Of a stretch of DNA of 63,458 bases, positions 29,609-38,769 are shown one piece after another. Under the pieces are notes generated by a model. That model ran no database searches and was not told the DNA's origin. It saw only the letters and a list, made by a program, of their open reading frames with translations. The first letter of the stretch is position 1. The number at the start of each line of letters is the position of its first letter. This stretch comes from Candidatus Butyricicoccus avistercoris (GTDB lineage Bacteria > Bacillota > Clostridia > Oscillospirales > Butyricicoccaceae). Location: contig DXIE01000033.1 in assembly GCA_019113005.1 (NCBI GenBank), positions 1 to 63,458 on the forward strand, written 5' to 3'. The translations under genes were made by a program, and so were the position numbers.

Positions 29609-30730
29609 TTATTTAATATTTTTGTTATCTGTCAAAACCTGACCATTTTGTACATAAAATGCCATGCCTACATCTATCTTTTTCACCACTTCCCTATCAC
29701 AGCAGGTTATTAAAACCTGACCTTTGTCTATGCGGTTTAATACAAAATCCTGTCTTTTAGCATCTAGCTCAGATAACACATCATCAAGCAGTAACACAGG
29801 ATACTCCCCTGAGTCATCAAAAAACATTTCACGCTCTGCAAGTTTTAAAGCTAATGCACATGTTCTAATCTGCCCTTGAGAGCCAAAAGACGATGCGGAT
29901 ACATCATTTAGCATAATTTCCAAATCATCTTTATGAGGGCCAGATAAACAGCTTTTTGCTGCTATTTCAAAACGTTTATGGCTTATAACATGCTCTATAA
30001 GCTCTTTTTCTATATCCTGTGTTGAGGCATATGGGTCGGTAATACTTGAAACCGTTTTATATTTTATATTTAAGTTTTCATTCGGTGCTACAAGGCTATG
30101 AACCTTACATGCTTTTTCGGATAATTTGCGAATATAATATGCCCTATAACGGATTATAATTGCACCTAATCTAGCAAGCCTAAGTGAAAAATCATCTAAA
30201 AGCTCAAGCATTTCTGGCTTTTCTTCGCTATCCTTTAGGATTTTATTTTTGTGTGCAAGCACTTTTTCATATTCGGATAATACCTTGTCATAGTTTGGTC
30301 TCAGCTGACAAAGTGCAGTATCTAAAAATTTTCTTCTTGCCCCTGCCCCAGCTCTAATCAGATAAAGGTCATCTGGACAAAAAAGTACAGTTTTTAAAAT
30401 TCCTCTTGCATCTGATTGACGTTTCATTCTAACACCATTTCGATAAACTTCAGCTGGTTTTCTATCAAACAGTCTTAGCTCTACTGAAAAATCTCTTCCT
30501 TCTGCTGTAAACTCGCCTGTTATTTTGCCCTTATTTTCTCTAAAGCGTAAACCTTCTTTCTTTTGACCAGTGCGAAAAAGTCTAATTGTAGACACTGCTG
30601 CTACCGCTTCAAGTAGGTTTGTTTTACCTTGAGCATTCTCTCCATATATCACATTCACTCCATCACAGAAGGACACTTCTTCGGTTTTATAGTTTCGAAA
30701 ATTTTCAAGTTTTATGCATTTTATATTCAT
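29609..30730 (-). CDS. recF: DNA replication/repair protein RecF
   Basis: SMC-like ATPase that loads RecA at gaps with RecO and RecR. Walker A GENAQGKTN (30-38), signature FGSQGQIRTCALALKLAE, Walker B PVLLLDDVLSELD. 373 aa, normal. It lies in the usual dnaA-dnaN-yaaA-recF order, but a terminator (30797-30822) separates it from yaaA, and a 166-nt gap with its own promoter separates it from remB. Confidence 0.97.
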   Translation of the reverse strand: MNIKCIKLENFRNYKTEEVSFCDGVNVIYGENAQGKTNLLEAVAAVSTIRLFRTGQKKEGLRFRENKGKITGEFTAEGRDFSVELRLFDRKPAEVYRNGVRMKRQSDARGILKTVLFCPDDLYLIRAGAGARRKFLDTALCQLRPNYDKVLSEYEKVLAHKNKILKDSEEKPEMLELLDDFSLRLARLGAIIIRYRAYYIRKLSEKACKVHSLVAPNENLNIKYKTVSSITDPYASTQDIEKELIEHVISHKRFEIAAKSCLSGPHKDDLEIMLNDVSASSFGSQGQIRTCALALKLAEREMFFDDSGEYPVLLLDDVLSELDAKRQDFVLNRIDKGQVLITCCDREVVKKIDVGMAFYVQNGQVLTDNKNIK

Positions 30731-30787
30731 ATTTATTCATTTCTCCGATATCGTTATTTTTCCCAATCACACGTTTTGTGTAGTAGA

Positions 30788-30822
30788 ATAAAATAGGAAA
30801 ACGACACCGAAGTGCCGTTTTC
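30788..30822 (-). terminator. UUCG-loop terminator after dnaN-yaaA
   Basis: Minus strand: GAAAACGGCAC, loop TTCG, GTGTCGTTTTC (11 bp with one G-U), closed as C(UUCG)G, followed by CTATTTTATT. It lies 74 nt after the yaaA stop, in the yaaA-recF gap. Confidence 0.8.
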
Positions 30823-30895
30823 AAAAAAATCACTTAAAATCTAATTTTGAAATTTTGCAAGTTTGATATTCCAATCTTTCAAATTTGCATTTTTA

Positions 30896-31102
30896 TCATT
30901 CGATTACAACAATTTCATTTGCTAGGGAAATTTTATCGCCAGAACGCAGTTTTTTTCCACGCTGAGTGCAAACCTCATCATTAACAAAAACCTGACCGTC
31001 GGCAATTAAGATTTTGGCTTCACCGCCAGAGCTAACTAAATTAGCAAATTTCAGTAGAGCATCAAGTTTAATAAACTCACCAGTAATTTTTATACTTTGC
31101 AT
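30896..31102 (-). CDS. yaaA: S4-domain protein YaaA
   Basis: 68-aa RNA-binding S4 domain protein (IKLDALLKFANLVSSGGEAK; DGQVFVNDEVCTQRGKKL). In Firmicutes it sits between dnaN and recF and contributes to ribosome maturation. The ATG at 31102 is fixed by GGAGG 8 nt upstream. It follows dnaN by 18 nt. Confidence 0.9.
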   Translation of the reverse strand: MQSIKITGEFIKLDALLKFANLVSSGGEAKILIADGQVFVNDEVCTQRGKKLRSGDKISLANEIVVIE

Positions 31103-31120
31103 ATTTTGCACCTCCAAATT

Positions 31121-32230
31121 TTATTCGCCAGATTTTAAACGAACAGGGAGGACAAGATAGGTAAATTTTTCATCATCAAGAGGGTGTATAACCATAGGGT
31201 TTAAAGCACCGCCAAGTGACAGTTTAATTTTTTCATCATCACAAGCTCTAAGAGCATCAAGTAAATATTTATTATTAAATCCAATTTCAAGGTTATCCAC
31301 AGGGCTGTCGATAGGGCACTCATCATAAGATTTGCCAATAGCAGTTATACAGCTCATTTTAATAACTGGGCCATCAAAATGCATTCGAACAGGATTTTTA
31401 AGTTTTTCAGAAACTATAAGTGAAACTCTTTCGATTGAGTTTATCATTTCTTGAACATTTACATTTACCTCATAATTAGCTTTTTGAGGAATTGCTGCAC
31501 GATAATTTAAAAATTCACCGTCAATTAAACGGGTTATAAATATTGTTTGGTCAATTTCAAATAATATGTGTTTTTCATCTGGATAAATTGAAACGAATTT
31601 TTCGCTGTCATCACTTAAAATTCTTTCGATTTCTCTAAGAGCATTTCCAGGAACTACAAATTTCATGTTTTCTGGGGTATTTTCTAGAACTTCACGTCTT
31701 ACTGACAGTCTATAACCATCTACTGCAACAACAGTCAAGTTGTTTTGTTCGATTTCAAATAAACAACCAGTGTGGATAGGTTTTGCTTCGTTATCAGATA
31801 CTGCAAATATTGTTTGAGAAATCATAGATTTTAACATAGGTTGTGGCATTTTGATTTGTTTTGCACAGTTTACCTCTGGCATCTGTGGAAAATCATCGGA
31901 AGGGGAGGCAACTAAATTGAAAACTGCTCTGCCACATTTGATAGTTGTTAATAACTTTTCATCTGTTTCAAAAAAGATGATATCATCAGGAAGTTTTCGT
32001 ATAATATCGCCTAAAAGTTTTGCACTAAGCACAATTTCGCCAGTTTGTACGATATCTGCATCTAGAAAAGTTCGAATTCCCATTGAAAGGTCATATCCCG
32101 CAAGGGTTAATTTTGAATCGGCGGTGATTTTTAGTCCTTCAAGTACTGCTATTGTGGATTTTGTAGATACAGCTCTAGAAGCGGTATGGATAGCGTCGAG
32201 TAATGTCGATTTTTCGCAAGAAAATTTCAT
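31121..32230 (-). CDS. dnaN: DNA polymerase III sliding clamp (beta subunit)
   Basis: 369-aa processivity clamp with three clamp domains, starting MKFSCEKSTLLDAIHTASRA and ending in the YLVLPVRL peptide typical of the C-terminus. The ATG at 32230 has AAAGGAA upstream; the earlier in-frame start lies in the origin and lacks a ribosome site. Forms a dimer ring on DNA and binds polymerases, MutS and others. Confidence 0.97.
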   Translation of the reverse strand: MKFSCEKSTLLDAIHTASRAVSTKSTIAVLEGLKITADSKLTLAGYDLSMGIRTFLDADIVQTGEIVLSAKLLGDIIRKLPDDIIFFETDEKLLTTIKCGRAVFNLVASPSDDFPQMPEVNCAKQIKMPQPMLKSMISQTIFAVSDNEAKPIHTGCLFEIEQNNLTVVAVDGYRLSVRREVLENTPENMKFVVPGNALREIERILSDDSEKFVSIYPDEKHILFEIDQTIFITRLIDGEFLNYRAAIPQKANYEVNVNVQEMINSIERVSLIVSEKLKNPVRMHFDGPVIKMSCITAIGKSYDECPIDSPVDNLEIGFNNKYLLDALRACDDEKIKLSLGGALNPMVIHPLDDEKFTYLVLPVRLKSGE

Positions 32231-32289
32231 GTGTTTCTGTTCCTTTCTTTTATACACAATAATATTTAATGTAAATTTAACATTTCCTC

Positions 32290-32500
32290 GGAAATCTAAC
32301 AATAAATAATAATATATTTATTTTAGTAGTAGTAGTAGTAGTGTGCAAACTGTGGAAAACTCGAAAAATATCGGGAAATACGGGATTTTTCTTATCCACA
32401 GTCTAGTGGGGATAAATTAGAATAAGTTTGGATATTAATCCACAGCCCTTACTTATCCACAAGTTATTCCTGTTAAATTCACAGGTGATATGTGGATAAA
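32290..32500. other. oriC: Replication origin oriC, dnaA-dnaN unwinding site
   Basis: The 468-nt dnaA-dnaN gap (32231-32698) has, in order, an AT-rich tract (about 32297-32323), six TAG triplets (DnaA-trios, 32324-32341), TGTGCAAAC and TGTGGAAAA immediately next to them, and DnaA boxes TTATCCACA (32392-32400, 32453-32461), TGTGGATAA (32491-32499) and TAATCCACA (32436-32444). The order AT-rich tract, trios, boxes matches the basal unwinding system of Bacillus subtilis oriC. The rest of the gap, 32501-32698, shows nothing further. Confidence 0.92.
32324..32341. repeat. DnaA-trio array (TAG)6
   Basis: Six uninterrupted TAG triplets, the 5'-TAG-3' form of the DnaA-trio on which DnaA filaments assemble on single-stranded DNA. 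They directly abut two DnaA-box-like 9-mers. In B. subtilis the trios are degenerate; here all six are identical. Confidence 0.85.
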
Positions 32501-32698
32501 TAGGCATATAAAAAATAAGCTCCACCCTTGCAAAACGGAACATTTTGTTACACTTCGGCATACAAAAAATCCGCATATCAGCATGTTTATATAGGATTTA
32601 AATTATACCTTAAAACTGCTGGCGGGGGAGTGGAGCATAAATAAAGAAATAACATAAAAACTGATGATAAAAATATAACATTTACATATATGCGTAAA

Positions 32699-33994
32699 TT
32701 ATATGTTTTGTATATTTTCGATAAGCGTTCTTATAATATCATCGGTTTCGGCAAGTTGTTTGCGTTCATCTTCTATTTTATTACAAGCATGCATAACAGT
32801 TGTATGGTCTCTGCCAAAAACCTTACCGATTTCTGGAAGTGAATAGTTTGTAAGTTTTCTAACAAGATACATAGCCATTTGACGAGGTCTTACAGTATCT
32901 TTTGAGCGTTTATTTGCTAAAATCTGGTCAACAGGCATGGAGTAGAAGTTAGAAACGGTCTGTAAAATCATATCTGGGGTAGGATTTAACCCTGGGTTTA
33001 TTGATTTTACTTCTTCTATTACTTCTGCAACCATTTCTGCACAGATAGGCTCGCCATTTAGTTCATGTTTGGCCTTAATTTTCTTAACTGTACCCTCTAA
33101 TTGACGTACATTTGATTGCAAATTTTCAGCAATTTGATACATAATATCTCTTGAAAGCTCAAAACCAAGTTTCATGCTCTTTGCGTTTATAATTGCAAGT
33201 CTGGTTTCAAGGTCAGGTGGCTGAATATCTGCAAGAAGTCCCCATTCAAAACGGGTTTTCATTCTATCCTCAAGCGTATTCATTTCTTTTGGTGGTCTAT
33301 CTGATGTTAAAACAAGTTGTTTTCCAGACTCATAAAGAGCATTAAAAGTATGGAAAAACTCCTCTTGAGTACGTTCTTTGCCTGCAATAAACTGAATATC
33401 GTCAATTAAAAGCAAGTCAGCCATGCGATATTTGCCACGAAAAGCCTGTACGTCGCCAGATTGAATAGCGGTTACAAGTTCATTTGTAAAATCTTCGCCT
33501 TTAACATAAATAATTCTAAAATTAGGGTGATTTTGATGAATTACATTGCCAATAGCATGTAAAAGGTGAGTTTTTCCCAGACCAGACTGACCATAAATAA
33601 ACAGTGGATTATAGTTTTCAGCTGGATTATTTGCAACAGCAATAGCAGCTGCATGAGCAAATTTATTAGATGAACCCACTATAAAATGTTCAAAAGTATA
33701 CTCATCATCAAAGCTAAGTCCTACAAGGGTGCTTGAATTAGGGGTTTCATCACCTACAATAATATGAATTTGTATAGGCCCACCAAGAAGCTCATTCATT
33801 GCATCGGAAAGAGGGTCTAAAAAACGCTGTTCTATAATTTCTTTTTTAAACTGACCCGAAGCACGAATTATAAGTTTATCGCCATTTAAAGACACAACTT
33901 CTGCATCATCAAACCATGCTGATAGGGTAACAGGGCTGATTGTACGCTCCATATGAGTCAGTGCCATTTTTAAAATATCATTTGGCCCGTTCAT
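32699..33994 (-). CDS. dnaA: Chromosomal replication initiator DnaA
   Basis: AAA+ initiator. Domain I (1-80) is followed by a very short domain II (about 81-97), then AAA+ with Walker A GQSGLGKT (135-142), Walker B LLLIDDIQFIAGK, and C-terminal DNA-binding domain IV with GRDHTTVMHACNKIE. 431 aa, slightly shorter than usual because of the short linker. The ATG at 33994 has AAAGGAGAG upstream. Origin boxes lie on both sides of the gene, allowing autoregulation. Confidence 0.98.
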   Translation of the reverse strand: MNGPNDILKMALTHMERTISPVTLSAWFDDAEVVSLNGDKLIIRASGQFKKEIIEQRFLDPLSDAMNELLGGPIQIHIIVGDETPNSSTLVGLSFDDEYTFEHFIVGSSNKFAHAAAIAVANNPAENYNPLFIYGQSGLGKTHLLHAIGNVIHQNHPNFRIIYVKGEDFTNELVTAIQSGDVQAFRGKYRMADLLLIDDIQFIAGKERTQEEFFHTFNALYESGKQLVLTSDRPPKEMNTLEDRMKTRFEWGLLADIQPPDLETRLAIINAKSMKLGFELSRDIMYQIAENLQSNVRQLEGTVKKIKAKHELNGEPICAEMVAEVIEEVKSINPGLNPTPDMILQTVSNFYSMPVDQILANKRSKDTVRPRQMAMYLVRKLTNYSLPEIGKVFGRDHTTVMHACNKIEDERKQLAETDDIIRTLIENIQNI

Positions 33995-34036
33995 ATAATT
34001 ACTTTCTCTCCTTTATTAGATTCCTATTCATAATAG

Positions 34037-34065
34037 ATAATAGCAAAAATATAGCTAATATGCAA
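34037..34065 (-). promoter_or_regulatory. Candidate dnaA promoter
   Basis: Minus strand: TTGCAT (34065-34060), 17-nt spacer, TATTAT (34042-34037), about 35 nt before the start codon region. DnaA boxes lie directly upstream, so DnaA may repress it. Confidence 0.6.
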
Positions 34066-34068
34066 ATG

Positions 34069-34107
34069 TTATTCACAGAAAGCACAAAGTTTTCCACAGT
34101 ATCCACA
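34069..34107. promoter_or_regulatory. DnaA-box cluster upstream of dnaA
   Basis: TTATTCACA (34069-34077, perfect TTATNCACA), TTTTCCACA (34090-34098) and GTATCCACA (34099-34107) on one strand, abutting the dnaA promoter. This is the upstream half of a bipartite origin and an autoregulatory site. The remainder of the 320-nt gap (33995-34314) holds the dnaA and rpmH promoters and the rpmH leader. Confidence 0.85.
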
Positions 34108-34154
34108 GGGAAGAAAATGGTTAAAATAAAATACGCAAAAAAATGTAAAAAAAC

Positions 34155-34184
34155 TTGACAGATACATATAATTGTGCCTATAAT
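34155..34184 (+). promoter_or_regulatory. Strong sigma-A promoter for rpmH
   Basis: Consensus TTGACA (34155-34160), 18-nt spacer, consensus TATAAT (34179-34184). It gives a leader of about 125 nt that contains a small AGGCA/TGCCT hairpin (34211-34228). A second TATAAT at 34241-34246 lacks a good -35. Confidence 0.85.
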
Positions 34185-34314
34185 AAATACTGATTTAGAT
34201 TGCATCGGACAGGCAGCGGCATGTGCCTAAGCTGCTATGATATAATGTGGTTTGGACCTGTGCCGGTGCCCATCGAACAATTATTTCGTTTTTTTAGTAG
34301 GAGGTGCAGAGAAA

Positions 34315-34449
34315 ATGGTAAGAACTTATCAGCCTAAGAAGCGTCAGCGTAGCAAAGAGCATGGTTTCCGCAAGAGAATGGCTACTTCTAACGGTCGTAA
34401 GGTATTAGCTCGTCGCCGTGCAAAGGGTCGTGCTCGTCTGACTCACTAA
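34315..34449 (+). CDS. rpmH: 50S ribosomal protein L34
   Basis: 44 aa, [20 protein letters not shown] start and very basic throughout, the invariant neighbour of dnaA. The ATG at 34315 is chosen because AGGAGGTG ends 7 nt upstream; the open frame from 34252 is untranslated leader. Confidence 0.98.
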   Translation: MVRTYQPKKRQRSKEHGFRKRMATSNGRKVLARRRAKGRARLTH

Positions 34450-34490
34450 GCTTAATCGCTTAAAGTTATATCATCACGCTATTGATGATT

Positions 34491-34519
34491 GGCCGTCACT
34501 GTGTACGGCCTTTTTTTTT
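34491..34519 (+). terminator. Terminator after rpmH
   Basis: GGCCGT (34491-34496) / ACGGCC (34505-34510), 8-nt loop, then nine T. Confidence 0.88.
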
Positions 34520-34550
34520 AAATATCTGTGGTTTTTCTTGTTATTTTTCG

Positions 34551-34703
34551 GTTTAGCAGCGGAAAAATCACAGTAAATAAGCTGCTAAACAGCTTATAGC
34601 GTTTTTGTAATATCGTGCTATAAGAATATTTAGTCAGGTAGAATGCTCCAAAGGGCATCGGAGCATAACGCTGCCTGTGAACGCTTTTATTTAAAGGAGC
34701 GTT
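34551..34703 (+). promoter_or_regulatory. Structured leader upstream of rnpA
   Basis: Four inverted repeats in 150 nt. GTTTAGCAGC/GCTGCTAAAC (34551-34560/34581-34590) competes with ATAAGCTG/CAGCTTAT (34577-34584/34590-34597). A two-part hairpin follows, CAGGTAG+ATGCTCC / GGAGCAT+CTGCCTG (34635-34677), then AACGCT/AGCGTT (34680-34685/34698-34703) with seven T. The last one contains the rnpA ribosome site AAAGGAG (34693-34699) and ends 7 nt before the ATG. Confidence 0.6.
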
Positions 34704-34710
34704 TTTTTAA

Positions 34711-35070
34711 ATGAAACACACCTATCGCATTAAACAAAATTATGAATTTCGCAGACTTTATAGACGTGGCAATTCGGTAGCTACACCTTATTTAGTGGTT
34801 TATGCTATGAAAACACGCCGAAAAGTTAACCGTATCGGGCTTACAGTTACACCAAAATTAGGTGGTGCTGTGGTTAGAAACCGCATAAAGCGTCTTTTAA
34901 GAGAGGCTTACCGTCTAAATGAGGACAAAATCTGTCAAAGCTATGATTTTATTTTTGTTGCACGAAGCAAAATGATTGGTGCTAAATGCCAAAAAGTAGA
35001 ACGTGAAATCTTGCGTGCAATGAAACAGCTTGGACTGCTTATAGAGGAGCATGGGGGCGAAGATGCATGA
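34711..35070 (+). CDS. rnpA: Ribonuclease P protein component
   Basis: Basic 119-aa protein cofactor of RNase P, which removes tRNA 5' leaders. The RNR motif is visible in [18 protein letters not shown]. The order rpmH-rnpA-yidD-yidC-jag is canonical. The ATG overlaps the end of a structured leader; the 3' end overlaps yidD by 4 nt. Confidence 0.97.
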   Translation: MKHTYRIKQNYEFRRLYRRGNSVATPYLVVYAMKTRRKVNRIGLTVTPKLGGAVVRNRIKRLLREAYRLNEDKICQSYDFIFVARSKMIGAKCQKVEREILRAMKQLGLLIEEHGGEDA

Positions 35071-35279
35071 AACGCTTGCTTATTTCGGGGATAAGGTTTT
35101 ATCAAAAACAAATTTCTCCATCTTTACCCGCTAGATGTCGATATATTCCAACTTGCTCACAATATGCAAAGGAAGCTATCGAAAAATATGGAGCAGTAAA
35201 GGGCAGTGTACTTGCTGCAAGAAGAATTTGCAGATGCCACCCATTTTCTAAGCATGATATTTATGACCCTGTGCCATAA
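35067..35279 (+). CDS. yidD: Membrane protein insertion efficiency factor YidD
   Basis: 70-aa protein with the family pattern [34 protein letters not shown] and CRCHPF. It aids YidC/Sec-dependent membrane insertion. Start overlaps the rnpA stop (ATGA), giving translational coupling. Confidence 0.95.
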   Translation: MKRLLISGIRFYQKQISPSLPARCRYIPTCSQYAKEAIEKYGAVKGSVLAARRICRCHPFSKHDIYDPVP

Positions 35280-35356
35280 ATATCTAAAATTCTGCGTTAA
35301 AATTCAACGCATTTAAATTTTACTCAAACTCAACTTTTGGAGGATAATTCTCAACG

Positions 35357-36256
35357 ATGGGCGATATTTTTGGATTTCTCATTGTAAGACCTCTCGGTAT
35401 ACTGCTTAATATTATTTATAATGCAGTAGGCTCTTATGGTCTTGCGGTTATTTTGTTTGCATTACTTGTAAAAATTATTATCTTACCTATTGCTTACCAT
35501 GGTAAAAAGGGTATGCTGCGTATGAGCAAACTTCAAGGTCAAATGCAGCAAATTCAAAAGAAATATGCAAATAACAAAGTTAAAATGAACGAAGAAATCA
35601 GCAAGCTTTACGAAAAGGAAGGCGTTAGTCCTATGTCTGGCTGTCTGCCATCTTTTCTGCCGCTGCCGATTATGATGGGTCTTTATTATGCTGTTGTAAA
35701 GCCAATGAGCTTTATGATGGGTCTTTCAGGTGGTGCTCCAAATACACCAAATGGAGATATCAACCTGTTAGCTCAAAAGGTGGGCATTGAAATCACTCAG
35801 CAAAATTCTTATACTGTACAAACTGAGATAGCTCAGGCTTGTAATAAGTTTTTCCATAACGGAAAACTTGATGCTGATATTGCCGCTCTTTCAGATAATA
35901 TTAAAAACCTTTTACAGCCTATGAATTTCGATTTATTTGGCTTGGATTTATCAGTAAAACCTACTCTAACATTTAGTATTTTACTGTTAATTCCTATTTT
36001 ATCTGGTCTTTCTGCATTTTTATCCTCTTGGATTCTTCAAAAAATGCAGAATAACAACAATGGTGCAAATGCTCAAATGCAGGGCAGTATGAAAACTATT
36101 ATGTATATTATGCCTCTAATGAGCGTTTATTTTGCGTTCCAGTTCCCAGCTGCTATTGGTATTTACTGGATTGCAAATAATATTTTCACATGTATTCAGG
36201 AAATTATACTTACTAAAATTATTCGTCATAAATATCCTGATATGGCAAAAAAATAA
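35357..36256 (+). CDS. yidC: Membrane protein insertase YidC/SpoIIIJ
   Basis: 299-aa Oxa1/YidC-type insertase: an N-terminal helix, the second helix containing the LLVKIIILP segment with the conserved substrate-groove Arg replaced by Lys, a basic cytoplasmic loop (GKKGMLRMSKLQGQMQQIQKKY), and further helices. It lacks a lipobox Cys at its N-terminus, unlike Bacillus SpoIIIJ. GGAGG lies upstream of the ATG. Next gene is jag. Confidence 0.95.
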   Translation: MGDIFGFLIVRPLGILLNIIYNAVGSYGLAVILFALLVKIIILPIAYHGKKGMLRMSKLQGQMQQIQKKYANNKVKMNEEISKLYEKEGVSPMSGCLPSFLPLPIMMGLYYAVVKPMSFMMGLSGGAPNTPNGDINLLAQKVGIEITQQNSYTVQTEIAQACNKFFHNGKLDADIAALSDNIKNLLQPMNFDLFGLDLSVKPTLTFSILLLIPILSGLSAFLSSWILQKMQNNNNGANAQMQGSMKTIMYIMPLMSVYFAFQFPAAIGIYWIANNIFTCIQEIILTKIIRHKYPDMAKK

Positions 36257-36276
36257 TAAAAGGGGAGGCGTAAATA

Positions 36277-37233
36277 ATGCTTAAAAGCATTGAAATGACC
36301 GGTGCAACTCGTGATGATGCAATCAAAAAGGCACTTGATACCCTTGGTTTAGACCGTGATGATGTATCGGTTGAGGTTCTTGAAAATGGTAAAAAAGGCT
36401 TTTTAGGCTTTGGCTCAATAGACGCTAAGGTTAGAATTACCTATGAAGTACCAGACGAAAAACCACAAGTAGAAGAGCCAGAAAAGCCAGTAGAGCAAAT
36501 CAAGGTTTTAGAAACTCCTGAAAAAACTGAGTCTAAAGAGGAAAAAGTTAACAATCTTCCTGATTTAAGCGAAATCGCTTTAGATGACCCAAGAAGAACT
36601 ACTCCTCATCTGGTAAAAGCTGCTCCTAAAAAACCAGAACCAACAGAAAAAGCAGAAAAACCTCGCAAAGAGCGTCCAGAACGTGAGCCAATCGTGCCTT
36701 ATATCACTCCTGTGCCAATGGCTGATGAGCTTGTTTCTGAAGATGCTAAAAAGGCGGTTAAATTTATTGATGGTTTACTGCAAAAATTAGGCATAGAAGG
36801 TAAGGCTACTGTACTTGATATAAGCGAGCCTGACCATGTTAAAATTGATATATCTGGCAAAGATATGGGTCAGGTTATCGGCAGACGTGGCGATACTTTA
36901 GATGCAATTCAGTATTTAACTAGCTTAGTTTTAAATCAAAACTCTGAGGAGCATTTAAGACTAACTATTGATACTGAAAATTATCGTGCTAAACGTGCAG
37001 AAAGTCTTGAGCGTTTAGCAAGAAAAATGGCAGTTAAGGTTTGTAAATACCATAGAGCTATGACTCTTGAGCCTATGAACCCTTATGAACGCCGTATTAT
37101 TCATGCATCACTGCAAAACTTTAGAGGTGTTACTACTCATTCAACTGGTACTGAGCCAGCAAGACGAGTTGTAATTTCTCCAGATGGTACAGCTCGTCCA
37201 CCAAGACGTGGCTTCCAGCCAAGAAAAAAGTAA
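36277..37233 (+). CDS. jag: RNA-binding protein Jag/KhpB (SpoIIIJ-associated)
   Basis: 318 aa. An N-terminal Jag domain (GKKGFLGFGSIDAKVRI), a long acidic/proline linker (about 70-160), a KH domain with the GxxG-like VIGRRGDT, and an R3H domain at the C-terminus (NPYERRIIHASLQNF). KhpB pairs with KhpA to bind RNA and affects cell division and sporulation. 20 nt after yidC, with GGGGAGG upstream. Confidence 0.95.
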   Translation: MLKSIEMTGATRDDAIKKALDTLGLDRDDVSVEVLENGKKGFLGFGSIDAKVRITYEVPDEKPQVEEPEKPVEQIKVLETPEKTESKEEKVNNLPDLSEIALDDPRRTTPHLVKAAPKKPEPTEKAEKPRKERPEREPIVPYITPVPMADELVSEDAKKAVKFIDGLLQKLGIEGKATVLDISEPDHVKIDISGKDMGQVIGRRGDTLDAIQYLTSLVLNQNSEEHLRLTIDTENYRAKRAESLERLARKMAVKVCKYHRAMTLEPMNPYERRIIHASLQNFRGVTTHSTGTEPARRVVISPDGTARPPRRGFQPRKK

Positions 37234-37311
37234 TATAAATTTAAGTTTTACGGGCGGGCTATATAAAAAGCCTGTCCGTATTTTTTATAATTTAGAAAGG
37301 AATGAAATGCA

Positions 37312-38670
37312 ATGGATACAATCGCTGCTATCGCTACTGCAACTGGTGGTGCAATCGGTATAATAAGATTGTCTGGTGATATGGCTATAAAAGCTGTAAA
37401 TACCATATTTAAGCCGATAAATAAAAAACAATTTTTAGATATGCCATCAAGAATGCTTATATATGGCAATCTTTATGATAGATTTGGTAATATGCTCGAT
37501 AGCTGTATGGCTGTGCATTTTGATTCAGATAAAACATATACAGGTGAGAAAATGGCAGAACTTCAACTGCATGGCTCGCCAGCAGTTTTAAGTGAAGCTC
37601 TTTCTGTATTATTTGAGCAAGGTGTAAGACAAGCTGAGGCGGGCGAATTTACCAGACGAGCTTTTTTAAATGGTAAAATGAACCTTATGCAAGCAGAGGC
37701 AGTTTCTGACCTTATAGCAGCTCATACGCTTGAGTCAGCTCATAATGCAGTGGGGCAAATATCAGGCATAATAGCCAATGGTATGGACGAGTTAAGACAA
37801 AAACTTATTAGTGTATCTGCACATTTTCTTGCGGTTGTAGATTATCCAGATGAAGATATAGACCCATTTTTAGAAAATGAACTTAAAAACACTTTACTTG
37901 ATACAGAAAATAAACTTCATAAGCTTAGAATATCTTATGAACAGGGCAGAATACTTAGGGAGGGTTTACCTTGTGCTATTGTTGGCAGACCAAATGTAGG
38001 TAAATCCACACTTTTAAATGCACTTGTAGGGTTTGAACGTGCCATAGTTACCGATATTGCAGGAACAACAAGAGATACAATAGAGGAAGTTATAAGAATA
38101 GGCTCTTTAACACTTAGACTGCAAGATACAGCAGGTATTAGAGAAAGTGAAGATGTAGTAGAGCAAATAGGCGTAGAGCGTGCCAAAAAGGCTGCAAATC
38201 AAGCTGAGTTAGTTCTTGCGGTAATAGATGGCAGTGATGAGCTTACTGAGCAGGATATAAATGCACTTAGTGCAGCAAGGGATTCTAAACTGGCAATTCT
38301 TGTAATAAATAAAAGCGATAAAGGATTAACTAAACAAAATATTCCTGAAGGCTTTGAACATATAGTGGAAATAAGTGCTAAAAATGGCGAGGGAATAGAC
38401 AAGCTAAGAGATAAAATTTTAAGCGTTACAGGCATGAATAATGTTGTATTTGATGGCGGTATTATAACCAATGCTAGACAGGCAGATGCACTAAATAGAG
38501 CAGAAATTGCATGTCGTCAAGCGAGAAATGCAGCCGAATTTGGCATGACACCAGATGCAATATTACAGGATGTAGAGTCTGCAATTTCTGCCCTTGGAGA
38601 GCTTACTGGTCAGAGCGTTAGAGATGATATAATACAGGATATTTTTAGCAGATTTTGTGTGGGCAAATAA
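37312..38670 (+). CDS. mnmE: tRNA modification GTPase MnmE
   Basis: With MnmG makes 5-carboxymethylaminomethyl-uridine at tRNA wobble U34. An N-terminal folate-binding domain (DTIAAIATATGGAIGIIRLS), a helical domain, and an inserted G domain with GRPNVGKSTLLNALVG, DTAGIRES and NKSD. The C-terminal CVGK box has the catalytic Cys. 452 aa, complete. Confidence 0.97.
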   Translation: MDTIAAIATATGGAIGIIRLSGDMAIKAVNTIFKPINKKQFLDMPSRMLIYGNLYDRFGNMLDSCMAVHFDSDKTYTGEKMAELQLHGSPAVLSEALSVLFEQGVRQAEAGEFTRRAFLNGKMNLMQAEAVSDLIAAHTLESAHNAVGQISGIIANGMDELRQKLISVSAHFLAVVDYPDEDIDPFLENELKNTLLDTENKLHKLRISYEQGRILREGLPCAIVGRPNVGKSTLLNALVGFERAIVTDIAGTTRDTIEEVIRIGSLTLRLQDTAGIRESEDVVEQIGVERAKKAANQAELVLAVIDGSDELTEQDINALSAARDSKLAILVINKSDKGLTKQNIPEGFEHIVEISAKNGEGIDKLRDKILSVTGMNNVVFDGGIITNARQADALNRAEIACRQARNAAEFGMTPDAILQDVESAISALGELTGQSVRDDIIQDIFSRFCVGK

Positions 38671-38769
38671 CAACGCTATATATCGTGTTTTATATAAAAA
38701 CAAACCACAGAATTTTGAGTGCTTAATAAAATTACATTATCACGCTAAAATATTTAGAAACATATGTTC

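Noticed and set aside
32324-32341. (TAG)6 as an ordinary microsatellite
   Set aside because: Its place between the AT-rich tract and DnaA boxes matches the DnaA-trio element, so a functional reading is better supported.
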